The notes beneath the pieces were generated by a model. It had not been told where the DNA came from, ran no database searches, and saw nothing but the letters and a program-made list of their open reading frames with translations. From the NCBI RefSeq assembly GCF_011045195.1, contig NZ_CP049199.1, forward strand, positions 4,757,501 to 4,821,500: DNA of 64,000 nucleotides, in the 5' to 3' direction. The position numbers and the translations under genes are program-made. Source of the DNA: Caulobacter soli (GTDB taxonomy: Bacteria; Pseudomonadota; Alphaproteobacteria; Caulobacterales; Caulobacteraceae). Positions 57,095 through 64,000 of the stretch are shown one piece after another; position 1 is the stretch's first letter; each line of letters starts with the position of its first letter.

Positions 57095-57277
57095 TTAGGT
57101 CGCGGCGTTGGCGTCCGTGACCGACTTGTTGGCCTTGGTGAAGGTGGCCTTCAGGCTGCCGCCCAGGGTGGTGACGATGGTGGCGATGACGACGGCGATC
57201 AGAGCAACGATCAGGCCATATTCAATGGCGGTCGCGCCGGATTCATCGTTCAGGAAGCGGGTGACGAACTTCGACAT
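57095..57277 (-). CDS. pilA: Flp/Tad-type major pilin PilA
   Basis: 60 residues. A short basic leader, then the Flp motif in ESGATAIEYGLIVALIAVVIATIV: cleavage after Gly of SGA and the Glu-Tyr pair at +4/+5. The tail TKANKSVTDANAAT is hydrophilic. ATG 57277 has GGAG about 7 bases upstream; the start at 57316 is an in-frame artefact. It is its own transcript, with a long AT-rich promoter region upstream. Confidence 0.95.
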   Translation of the reverse strand: MSKFVTRFLNDESGATAIEYGLIVALIAVVIATIVTTLGGSLKATFTKANKSVTDANAAT

Positions 57278-57589
57278 GGTGGATCTCCTGGTCAGTAAGT
57301 GGATCTGGGCTCTCAAGCCGTGTCGACTTGCTCACCCCCGAAAACACGATCAATTTCGCCCACCTCGCTTAATGTCCAGTAAACAGCAGATGGTTTCGCC
57401 AAATTTTTCATTGGTTTATTTTAGTTTACCATTATTACCTCTTAACTATGCCGGTACTGGACAGGCAAAAATCCCTTTCCGCTCAAGGTTTTCTCAAGTG
57501 TCGGAAAGAATACACAAGCATCACGCTTAGTTCTTTATTGACCATTCCGAGGCATCCTTCCCATGTACAAAGCCTGGGAAGACACCTTC
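57278..57589. promoter_or_regulatory. Shared pilA / secretin-N-domain promoter region with CtrA-like sites
   Basis: 312 bases without a gene, clearly more AT-rich than its surroundings. CtrA-like TTAA-N7-TTAA-type sites: TTAA-N7-TAAAC at 57369-57384 on the plus strand and TTAA-N7-TAAT at 57431-57445 on the minus strand, each one base off consensus. In Caulobacter crescentus pilA is activated by CtrA, so these are candidate sites; no sigma-specific boxes could be assigned with confidence. Confidence 0.4.
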
Positions 57590-58012
57590 ATGCGCCGCCT
57601 GACTCTCGCCTTCTGCGCCGCTCTGAGCCTCTCCGTCGCCACCGTCGCCGGCGCCGACAGCCCGGCCCCGCCGCTGTCGGTCAGCGCCGGCGCCGCCGCG
57701 CGCATCGTGCTCGGCGCGCCCGTGCGCGACATCGTGGTCGGCGACCCCTCGGTGGCCGACGTCAGCCTGATCAACGAGCGGACCCTGGTGGTGCTGGGCA
57801 AGAAGGCCGGCGCGACCACCGTCCTGGCCTTCGACGCCCACGGCCGCGCCCTGGCCGACCGCGACGTCGTGGTCTCCAACGTTCCGACCCAGGCGGTCGT
57901 CGTCCAGCGCGGCGTCAACGCCGCGACCTACGCCTGCGGCGATCGCTGCTCGCTGCTGAACTCCACCACCGCCGCGCCCCCCGCCGCGGCCGCGGCGGCC
58001 ACCACGCCCTAG
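57590..58012 (+). CDS. Secreted protein consisting of a pilus-secretin N-domain
   Basis: 140 residues from ATG 57590, which has GGAAGA 8 bases upstream and starts a good signal peptide; ATG 57563 would add nine residues. The body (LSVSAGAAARIVLGAPVRDIVVGDPSVADVSLI, then VLGKKAGATTVLAFDAHGRAL) is the same domain as residues 60-140 of CpaC, alone. A CGDRC pair and a Pro-Ala tail end it. It is divergent from pilA and begins the plus-strand pseudopilin genes. A periplasmic role at the pilus base is inferred. Confidence 0.8.
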   Translation: MRRLTLAFCAALSLSVATVAGADSPAPPLSVSAGAAARIVLGAPVRDIVVGDPSVADVSLINERTLVVLGKKAGATTVLAFDAHGRALADRDVVVSNVPTQAVVVQRGVNAATYACGDRCSLLNSTTAAPPAAAAAATTP

Positions 58013-58068
58013 CGGCGCGCCTAAACTCCTGACGACCTAAACCCCTGATTAGGGACGTAAGGCCTAGA

Positions 58069-58692
58069 TTGCGCCGCCTGACGTTCCCCAAGGGCGCTGA
58101 CGCGGACGCCGCCATGGCTGATCGAGCTCGACATTATCGACGGCTGCTGGCCCGCCTGGGCCTGGTGCGCCGCTTCGCGCGCGCCGACGACGGCGCGGCG
58201 GCGATCGAGTTCGCCTTCGTCGCCATTCCCTTCCTGATCCTGGTGTTCGCGATCATCGAGCTGGGCCTGACGTTCCTGGTCTCGATGACTCTCGAGAACG
58301 CCCTGGGCAATGTCGACCGCACCATCCGCACCGGCGACCTGCAGGGCAGCGCCGCCGCCGGCGACCCCGTCGCCTTCCGCCAGAAGGTCTGCACCCAGAT
58401 GGCCTGGACCGGCATGGACTCCTGCATGTCGGCCCTGACCCTGGACGTCCGCGTCCTGCCCTCGTTCGCCCAGACCAGCAACCTGCCCACGCCCAAGGCC
58501 GGCGGCACCTGTTTCGACCCCGGCGGCCCGGGCTCGATCGTGCTGGTGCGCGGTTACTACAAGTGGCCCCTGATCACCCCGCTGCTGCAGGACGCGGTCG
58601 GCGGCGTCCCGGGCAATCGCCAGGTGACCTTCGCGGCGGTGTTCACCAACGAGCCCTATTCCGACGTCCTCGTGCCGATCAAATGCAAATGA
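58069..58692 (+). CDS. TadE-like pseudopilin
   Basis: 207 residues from TTG 58069, or 192 from ATG 58114; neither ribosome site is strong. The TadE signature is GAAAIEFAFVAIPFLILVFAIIELGLTFL, a cleavable prepilin-type helix with the conserved Glu. The rest is periplasmic with three or four cysteines (KVCTQMAW, DSCMS, GTCFDPGG, IKCK). Likely a minor pilin that joins assembly initiation. It overlaps the next gene. Confidence 0.88.
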   Translation: MRRLTFPKGADADAAMADRARHYRRLLARLGLVRRFARADDGAAAIEFAFVAIPFLILVFAIIELGLTFLVSMTLENALGNVDRTIRTGDLQGSAAAGDPVAFRQKVCTQMAWTGMDSCMSALTLDVRVLPSFAQTSNLPTPKAGGTCFDPGGPGSIVLVRGYYKWPLITPLLQDAVGGVPGNRQVTFAAVFTNEPYSDVLVPIKCK

Positions 58693-59231
58693 CCCGTCGC
58701 CTCCCCTCCTTCTGGCGCGATCGGCGCGGCGTCTCGGCGATCGAATTCGCCCTGATCGCCCCGGTGCTGATCGTCTTCTATTTCGGCATGGCCGAGCTGA
58801 CCGAGGCGATGATGGCCCAGCGGCGGCTGAGCCACCTGGCCTCGTCGATCGGCGACGTCGTGGCCCGCGACCAGAAACTCACCGACGACCGCCTCAAGGA
58901 CGTCTTCGCGGTCGGCGCGGTGCTGATGGCCCCGTTCCCGTCCGGCAATCTGAAGATGTGCATCACCAGCGTCGTCTCCGACGCCAAGGGCAAGGACACC
59001 GTCGCCTGGTCCGAAAAGTCCAACGGCGGCACGGCCAACTGCCCGGCGGCCAACGATGTGGTCGACATCCCGGTCAGCGTGCTGCCGGCCGGTCAGAGCG
59101 TGATCATGAGCAAGGCTAGCTACGAATACAGCTCGTTGTTCAAGTTCATCATTCCCCAGAACATCACCTTCCGCCGCACCTACTATCTGCGGCCGCGCCT
59201 CTCCGACCAGGTGACGCGGGTCAAGACCTAG
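58683..59231 (+). CDS. TadE/TadG-like pseudopilin
   Basis: 182 residues from ATG 58683 (or 180 from ATG 58689, which overlaps the preceding stop as ATGA). The leader and helix are RRGVSAIEFALIAPVLIVFYFGMAELTEAMMA, with the EFALIAP core. The periplasmic part has a Cys pair (MCITSV, ANCPAAND). No von Willebrand domain, so it is not a full TadG. Convergent with pabC, whose stop overlaps its own. Confidence 0.88.
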   Translation: MQMTRRLPSFWRDRRGVSAIEFALIAPVLIVFYFGMAELTEAMMAQRRLSHLASSIGDVVARDQKLTDDRLKDVFAVGAVLMAPFPSGNLKMCITSVVSDAKGKDTVAWSEKSNGGTANCPAANDVVDIPVSVLPAGQSVIMSKASYEYSSLFKFIIPQNITFRRTYYLRPRLSDQVTRVKT

Positions 59232-60025
59232 TCCAGCGCCGCCTCGCGCAGGCGCTCGACCAGCGCGTGGGGGCCGAAGGTCTCGCCCTCGAACCGCCGC
59301 GCCGGCCGCACGCCGATCAGGCTGTTGGTCAGGAACACCGCCTGCGCCTCGTCGAGAGCCTCCGCGCCCCTGGCCACCTCGTGGACCTCGACCCGCAGCG
59401 CCCGCGCCGCCTCGATCACCCGCGCCCGGACCAGACCGTTCAGCACGCCGCAGTGCAGGGCCGGGGTGAACAGCACGTCGTCCGTGATCCAGAACAGGTT
59501 GGCCGCCGCCGCGCAGGTCAGGTCGCCGTGGTTGTTGCGCATCACCGCCTCGTCGGCGCCGGCCGCCAGGGCCTCGGCCCGGGCCAGGACGTTGTCGACA
59601 TAGGACAAGGTCTTCAGGCGCGCGGCGGGCGAGCCCTCGTTGCGCCGGGTCTTGGCCAGCATCAGGTCGACCGGGGTGGTCGGAACCGGCGCGGCCGCCG
59701 CCCGGGCCGCCAGCCGCGGGGCGGGGGCGGCGGGACGATCCAGGCCCCGGCCGCCGGAACCGGCCGTCAGGGTCAGGCGCACGGCGGCGCGGCCTCCGCC
59801 CTGCCCGGCCTCGCCCGGCGCGGCCAGACAGAGGGCCCGGGCCTCGCCTAGGTCGAAGGCCGGCAGACCCAGGGTCTCGCAGCCGGCGGTCATGCGGGCC
59901 AGGTGAGCGTCCAGATGCGGCAGGTCGTCGCCGGTCCACAGCATCGTCTCGAACAGGCCGTCACCGAGCAGCAGGCCCCTGTCATCCAAGGGAAAGGAGG
60001 CGTCGAGGGGAAAGGCGTCAGTCAT
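59228..60025 (-). CDS. pabC: Aminodeoxychorismate lyase / class IV aminotransferase
   Basis: 265 residues. Class IV PLP fold: DRGLLLGDGLFETMLW, the PLP Lys in LKTLSYVDNVLARAEA, and DEAVMRNNHGDLTCAAAANLFWI with the glycine-rich phosphate cup. Coupling to pabB (4-base overlap) makes 4-amino-4-deoxychorismate lyase the best call; the family also includes branched-chain and D-amino acid transaminases. ATG 60025 follows the normal N-terminus. Confidence 0.88.
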   Translation of the reverse strand: MTDAFPLDASFPLDDRGLLLGDGLFETMLWTGDDLPHLDAHLARMTAGCETLGLPAFDLGEARALCLAAPGEAGQGGGRAAVRLTLTAGSGGRGLDRPAAPAPRLAARAAAAPVPTTPVDLMLAKTRRNEGSPAARLKTLSYVDNVLARAEALAAGADEAVMRNNHGDLTCAAAANLFWITDDVLFTPALHCGVLNGLVRARVIEAARALRVEVHEVARGAEALDEAQAVFLTNSLIGVRPARRFEGETFGPHALVERLREAALD

Positions 60026-61362
60026 CGGCGCGGCGTTTCCATCAGGGCCCGTCGAAGGGCGGCGAACTTGGCTTCGGTCTCCAGGCGCTCGGCGTGGGGA
60101 TCGCTGTCGGCGACGATGCCCGCCCCCGCCCTGGCTTCCAAACGCCAACCTTCAGCCTCCTGTTCAAGGCCGACCGTGCGGATCAGCACGCTGGACTCCA
60201 GGGCCCCGTCCACGCCCGCCCAGAACAGCGAGCCGCAATAGGGCCCGCGCGGGGCCTCCATCTCGGCGATCAGCGTCATGGCCTGGACCTTGGGCGCCCC
60301 GGTGATCGAGCCGGGCGGAAAGGCCGCGCGCAGCAGGTCGGCCGCCCCCAGGCCCGGCGCCAGCTTGCCGGTCACCGTCGAGACCAGGTGATGGACGTTG
60401 GCGAAGGTCTCGACCTTGAACAGCTCGGGCACGGCGACGCTGCCGGGCGGGCTGACCCGGGCCAGGTCGTTGCGCATCAGGTCGACGATCATCAGGTTCT
60501 CGGCCCGGTCCTTGGCGCTGGCCGACAGCTCGGCGATCAGCCGCGCGTCCTCGGCCTGGTCGGCGCCGCGCGGCCGGGTGCCCTTGATCGGCCGGGTCTC
60601 GATGGAGAGATCGCCGCCCGTGACTTGCAGGAACCGCTCGGGCGAGTTGGACACCAGGGCCCGGCCCGGCAGGCGCAGATAGGCCGAGAACGGAGCGGGG
60701 CTGTCGGCGCGCAGGCGGGCGAACAGGTCGAACGGATGGGCGCCGGCCGCCAGACGCCCGGTCCAGGCGCGGGCGATATTGGCCTGGAAGATCTCGCCGC
60801 CGACGATGCGCTCGACCACCGCCGCCACCGCCGTCTCATAGGCCGCGCCGTCGCTGACCTCCAGGGCGTCGCACAGCACCCCGTCGTGGGCGGCCGGCGA
60901 CGGCGCGTTCAGCCAGGCCAGGGCCGCCTCGGCGCGAGCCCGCGCGAAGCCTTGCGAGCCGCCGCGCCCGATGGCCAGCACCCGCCGCTGCAGGTGGTCG
61001 AAGGCCAGCAGGGCCGGATAGCGAGCGCAGGCCAGGTCCGGCCAGCCGGTACGGCCCAGGCTCAAGGACTCGACCCGGTCGCCCAGCTCGTAGGCGGCCA
61101 GGCCCACCACCCCGCCCTGGAACGGCGGGCCGTCGGGGTCCATGGCCTGGGGCGGGCCGACCAGTTCTGTCAGGGCGGCGAAGGGGTCGTGCGGGTCGTC
61201 GGCGGTGACGGTCAGGGTCTCGTCCGGATCGCGCAGCAGGTACGACCACCGCCCCGCCTGGCCGCCCGAGATCATGGCGCAGGCGAAAGGCTCGTCCCGC
61301 CACGGAGCCGCGACCCAGACCGGGTCGCGCCAGGGGGCGCTGATGAGAACGACGTGACGCAT
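60022..61362 (-). CDS. pabB: Aminodeoxychorismate synthase component I
   Basis: 446 residues. Chorismate-binding motifs: GEIFQANIARAW, RFLQVTGGDLSIETRPIKGTRPRG (Lys of the PIKGT motif gives PabB, not TrpE), DRAENLMIVDLMRNDLARV, PGSITGAPKVQAM and AGAGIVADSDP. It aminates chorismate with ammonia from a PabA subunit encoded elsewhere. Start at ATG 61362. Confidence 0.94.
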   Translation of the reverse strand: MRHVVLISAPWRDPVWVAAPWRDEPFACAMISGGQAGRWSYLLRDPDETLTVTADDPHDPFAALTELVGPPQAMDPDGPPFQGGVVGLAAYELGDRVESLSLGRTGWPDLACARYPALLAFDHLQRRVLAIGRGGSQGFARARAEAALAWLNAPSPAAHDGVLCDALEVSDGAAYETAVAAVVERIVGGEIFQANIARAWTGRLAAGAHPFDLFARLRADSPAPFSAYLRLPGRALVSNSPERFLQVTGGDLSIETRPIKGTRPRGADQAEDARLIAELSASAKDRAENLMIVDLMRNDLARVSPPGSVAVPELFKVETFANVHHLVSTVTGKLAPGLGAADLLRAAFPPGSITGAPKVQAMTLIAEMEAPRGPYCGSLFWAGVDGALESSVLIRTVGLEQEAEGWRLEARAGAGIVADSDPHAERLETEAKFAALRRALMETPRR

Positions 61363-61394
61363 CGGCGGGTGATACCGCCGCTCGCCCCCAGATG

Positions 61395-62858
61395 CTACGC
61401 CTCCCGGTCGCCGCCCTTGACCAGGAACATGCCCAGCAGGCCGACCAGCAGCAGGCCGGCGATCGGCGCGAAGCCGGCCGCCTGGGTCTTGAAGATCGAG
61501 GTGGCCGTGGTGACCAGCAGCGAGCCCAGCCACATGGTCACCGTGCCCGACAGCCCGTAGAGGCCGAAGAACGAGGCCATCTTGTCCGGCGGGGCCAGGC
61601 GGCTGAGCAGGGTGCGGCTGGAGGCGTAGGAGGCGGTGACGAACACCGCCACCCCGAAGCCCACCGTCAGAAAGATCACCTCCGGCGCGGTGCGGAAGAT
61701 CGGCCCGCCCCACAGCGGCGCGTGGGCGGCGGGGTCATAGGGGATGACGTAGAGGATCTTGTGGCGCGACATGCCCAGCCAGGTGACCAGGCAGACCAGC
61801 ACCCCGGCGATCTCGATCTGCACCGCCTTGCGCGGCCCGACCCGGTTGTCCAGCCAGGTCGCCAGGAAGCCGCCGCCCACCGCGAACACGCTGAGGCCGA
61901 TGCCGTAGACCAGCATCTCCATCACGCCCCAGCCCATCACCCCGGCCGCGAACACCCCGCCAAACAGCAGCAGGGCGGTCATGCCGTCGTTGAAGAACAT
62001 CCGGGTCAGCAGATAGACGCCGGCGTCGCGGTGCTGGCGCAGGCTCTTGATCGTGTCCACCAGCCCCACCACCCCGCGCCTGACGCCCTCGACCAGGCCG
62101 ACCCCGGTGGCGGGCGCATCGGGGGTGAACAGGAACAGCGGAATGCAGCCGATGGCGAAGGCGGCCGCGACGATCGGGCCGACGATGCGGTCGGGCTCGT
62201 GCTGGGCGGGGTCCAGGCCAAACAGCGGGGCGGCCGGGATGAAGCCCCAGTCCACGTGCCCCGGCAGGGCGAAGGCCCACAGCACGAAGATCAGCATCAG
62301 CACCGAGACGCCGTTGCCCAGCGACAGGGCCAGGCCCGAGGCGGCCGGAGCCAGCCGCCGTCCGGCCGCCCGGTTCAGCAGCGAATTGTGCACCACCTCG
62401 ATGATGGCGATCAGCAGGCAGCCGGCGCCATAGAGGAACGAGACGGTCAGGATCGACAGGCCAGCGCCATGCGGCTTGGCCCACCAGAACGCCCAGGTCA
62501 CCGGGATGATCAGGGCGGTCAGGACCAGCAGCGCCGGCTTGCGATGGCCGAACTGGTCGATCGAGCTGCCGATCAGCGGGGCCAGGATCATGGCGATCAG
62601 GCCGTAGATCGTGCCGATCCGGGCGATCAGCGCCTGGCCGGCCACCGGATCGCCGACCACCGTGGTCGCGAAATAGGGGGCGAAGATGTAGATGCTGATC
62701 AGGATCACGAAGGGGTCGCGAAACCCCTGATAGACTGCCCAGCTGACCGCCCCGCGCGACAGGCGGGCGCCCTTAAGGTCCCCTGGGGGCTCGTCTTCCG
62801 CCAGGCTTTGCGCCAACGGATCGGCCAGGGCCGCCTCGGCGTTCGTGATCTTGCCCAT
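61395..62858 (-). CDS. MFS transporter, UMF1/Atg22-like
   Basis: 487 residues with 12 membrane helices. Hallmarks of the UMF1 (Atg22-related) family: the first helix region AVYQGFRDPFVILISIYIFAPYF and GSSIDQFGHRKPALLVLTALI. ATG 62858 has a GGTGAAG-type site; GTG 62870 adds four residues. The Atg22 family exports amino acids from yeast vacuoles; the bacterial substrate is unknown. It is 33 bases before pabB on the same strand. Confidence 0.87.
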   Translation of the reverse strand: MGKITNAEAALADPLAQSLAEDEPPGDLKGARLSRGAVSWAVYQGFRDPFVILISIYIFAPYFATTVVGDPVAGQALIARIGTIYGLIAMILAPLIGSSIDQFGHRKPALLVLTALIIPVTWAFWWAKPHGAGLSILTVSFLYGAGCLLIAIIEVVHNSLLNRAAGRRLAPAASGLALSLGNGVSVLMLIFVLWAFALPGHVDWGFIPAAPLFGLDPAQHEPDRIVGPIVAAAFAIGCIPLFLFTPDAPATGVGLVEGVRRGVVGLVDTIKSLRQHRDAGVYLLTRMFFNDGMTALLLFGGVFAAGVMGWGVMEMLVYGIGLSVFAVGGGFLATWLDNRVGPRKAVQIEIAGVLVCLVTWLGMSRHKILYVIPYDPAAHAPLWGGPIFRTAPEVIFLTVGFGVAVFVTASYASSRTLLSRLAPPDKMASFFGLYGLSGTVTMWLGSLLVTTATSIFKTQAAGFAPIAGLLLVGLLGMFLVKGGDREA

Positions 62859-62948
62859 ACGCGTCTTCACCCTGTGCGAGACCGTCTGGCGCGATCCCTC
62901 GATCGTTCAAGCGTGGCGGTTAAACGGGCGTTTGTCACCTGCCCCTTT

Positions 62949-63515
62949 TCAGCGCCCTCGCGGCGGCGGCCCGTCCACGGTCCGGGACGCATCGGGGCTT
63001 CTCGCGCGCGCCGCATCCGTCATTCGCGACAGGGCTTCGGCGATGAACTCGCGTTCGGCCTCGGGAGTCGCGAAGAAGCGCCGGGGAAGGACCAAGGCGC
63101 TGCTCTGAACCAGAAAAACCCAGTGCTTGCGGGTTTGATAGAGGTCCGTGACGCTGGCCCAGCGGGCGGTCGTCGTCAGGTCGACCAGGTCATAGACAAG
63201 GGCCTCGGGCGTCAGGCGCAGCGTGAGCGGCAGCTGATGTCCCTGCCCTCGCGCGGCGAGCGCCTTGCGCAGGGTCGGCCCGGCCAAGACCCGCGAGATG
63301 AACGAGCCGACGATGAGGCCGGCGATGGCGAACTCGGCCGATATCATGGCCGTGAACCATGCCCCCGACACCCACCCTCCGATGGGAACGCCCAGGGCCA
63401 ACATGCAGACCAGCAGGATGCCCATCGTCTGGCGAGGCGACAGGCCACGGCGCGCCTTGATATAGGCCAAGGCCGCGTTGCCTTCCCCGGCCGCGAAAAT
63501 ACCCGAAGTTTCCAT
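62949..63515 (-). CDS. YcxB-like membrane protein
   Basis: 188 residues. Two membrane helices (about 33-53 and 55-78), then a soluble C-terminal half: LTPEALVYDLVDLTTTARWASVTDLYQTRKHWVFLVQSSALVLPRRFF, the YcxB-type domain with the W..V..L..T pattern. GGAGGGGG lies just before ATG 63515. Function unknown in the family. Confidence 0.8.
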   Translation of the reverse strand: METSGIFAAGEGNAALAYIKARRGLSPRQTMGILLVCMLALGVPIGGWVSGAWFTAMISAEFAIAGLIVGSFISRVLAGPTLRKALAARGQGHQLPLTLRLTPEALVYDLVDLTTTARWASVTDLYQTRKHWVFLVQSSALVLPRRFFATPEAEREFIAEALSRMTDAARARSPDASRTVDGPPPRGR

Positions 63516-63578
63516 CACGTCCCCCCTCGGACACCACTAGCCCAAGGCGGATTGCGCGTCATCGCGAACGGTCGCCGG

Positions 63579-64000
63579 CTACAGCAGAATATGCGCCCGC
63601 ACCGCCTCGCGTCCCGCCGCGTCCAGGCCCACAGCCTGGTCCAGATAGCCGTCGAGCGAGCCGTACTGGGCCTTCATCTCCGCGATCGCCGTGGCCAGGT
63701 AGTCGGCCTCCACGCCCATGGCCGCGCGCATGGCGGCGTCCGACGGGCGGCGGCCGAGCTCGGTCTCGAGGGCCGCGGCCATCTTCGGCCCGCGCACGGC
63801 GAAGCGTTCCTCGTTGTTGGTCAGCAGGTAGTCGTCGACGATGTCGTCGTCGCCCACCCCGGCCACATGGTGGGTCAGGGCGGCCAGCAGGCCCGTGCGG
63901 TCCTTGCCCGCCGCGCAGTGGATCAGCACCGGGCCGCGCGCGGCGGCCAGGGCCTGGAAGTAGCGGCGGAACAGGTCCAGGTGCCGTTCCTTGAACGGGG
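63579..64000 (-). CDS. Tyrosine-specific protein phosphatase (truncated by window edge)
   Basis: The frame is open to the right edge; 140 residues are in view. The P-loop is VLIHCAAGKDRTGLLAALTHHVAGV, fitting HCxxGxxRTG of the Y_phosphatase3 family; EADYLATAIAEMKAQYGSLDGYLDQAVGL is the family's conserved C-terminus. It would dephosphorylate phosphotyrosine or phosphoinositide-like substrates. An N-terminal domain lies outside the window. Confidence 0.9.
   Translation of the reverse strand, partial: PFKERHLDLFRRYFQALAAARGPVLIHCAAGKDRTGLLAALTHHVAGVGDDDIVDDYLLTNNEERFAVRGPKMAAALETELGRRPSDAAMRAAMGVEADYLATAIAEMKAQYGSLDGYLDQAVGLDAAGREAVRAHILL

Overview
The window (about 67% GC by eye, dense overlapping genes, many ATGA/TGATG start-stop overlaps) reads as a chromosomal segment of a Caulobacter-like alphaproteobacterium. 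Markers are a LovK/LovR blue-light pair, a complete Tad/Cpa pilus locus with a Flp-type PilA, alpha-type long PstC/PstA permeases, EcfG-type stress promoters, and the dispersed GC-rich palindromes typical of caulobacterial intergenic DNA. No tRNA, rRNA, CRISPR array or intact insertion sequence was seen.

Layout. 1-3.6 kb: 3' end of lpxK, an APH-family phosphotransferase, purD and a 56-aa protein. 3.7-10.3 kb (minus strand): the phosphate regulon phoR-pstC-pstA-pstB-phoU-phoB, with a three-repeat Pho box in front of pstC and inside the 3' end of phoR. 10.5-17.6 kb (plus): a large autotransporter, then an OprP-like porin and two tandem sulfate-type periplasmic binding proteins. 17.7-22.1 kb (plus): lovK, lovR, a SemiSWEET, argB, a HAD 5'-nucleotidase and dapD. 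22.1-23.3 kb (minus): a GH108 endolysin/holin pair resembling a gene transfer agent lysis cassette. 23.3-29 kb: cupin, dapE, glsA, an unannotated 35-aa membrane peptide behind an FNR/FixK-type box, truA, fmt, a small lipoprotein with an EcfG promoter, and def. 29-34.1 kb (minus): rmuC, recR, a small membrane protein, ybaB, dnaX and the SRP RNA gene ffs with a readable promoter. 34.2-42.5 kb: nudC, MAPEG, aldo/keto reductase, pheA, kdsB, cytochrome c, thioredoxin-like protein, and an NlpC/P60-M17 peptidase pair. 42.6-59.2 kb: Tad-type pilus genes (tadD-like TPR lipoprotein-like gene, tadC, tadB, cpaF-E-D-C-B-A, pilA, a separate secretin N-domain protein and two TadE-like genes) with a 1350-aa RTX/cadherin protein gene lying between tadD and tadC. 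59.2-64 kb (minus): pabC-pabB, an MFS/UMF1 transporter, a YcxB-like membrane protein and a truncated tyrosine phosphatase.

The main physiological themes are oxyanion acquisition (phosphate ABC system and its two-component control next to a predicted sulfate porin and binding proteins), light and general stress signalling (LovK-LovR; two EcfG promoter matches), and surface attachment (Tad pili, giant RTX adhesin, autotransporter). The most interesting items are the five-fold super-repeat in the RTX protein, the second sulfate-type binding protein with altered ligand-loop residues, the lysis pair, the promoter-level links to the stress response, the FNR-type box ahead of a 35-aa peptide, and a family of four 26-bp palindromes. 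All functions are read from sequence motifs by eye; no database search was possible.
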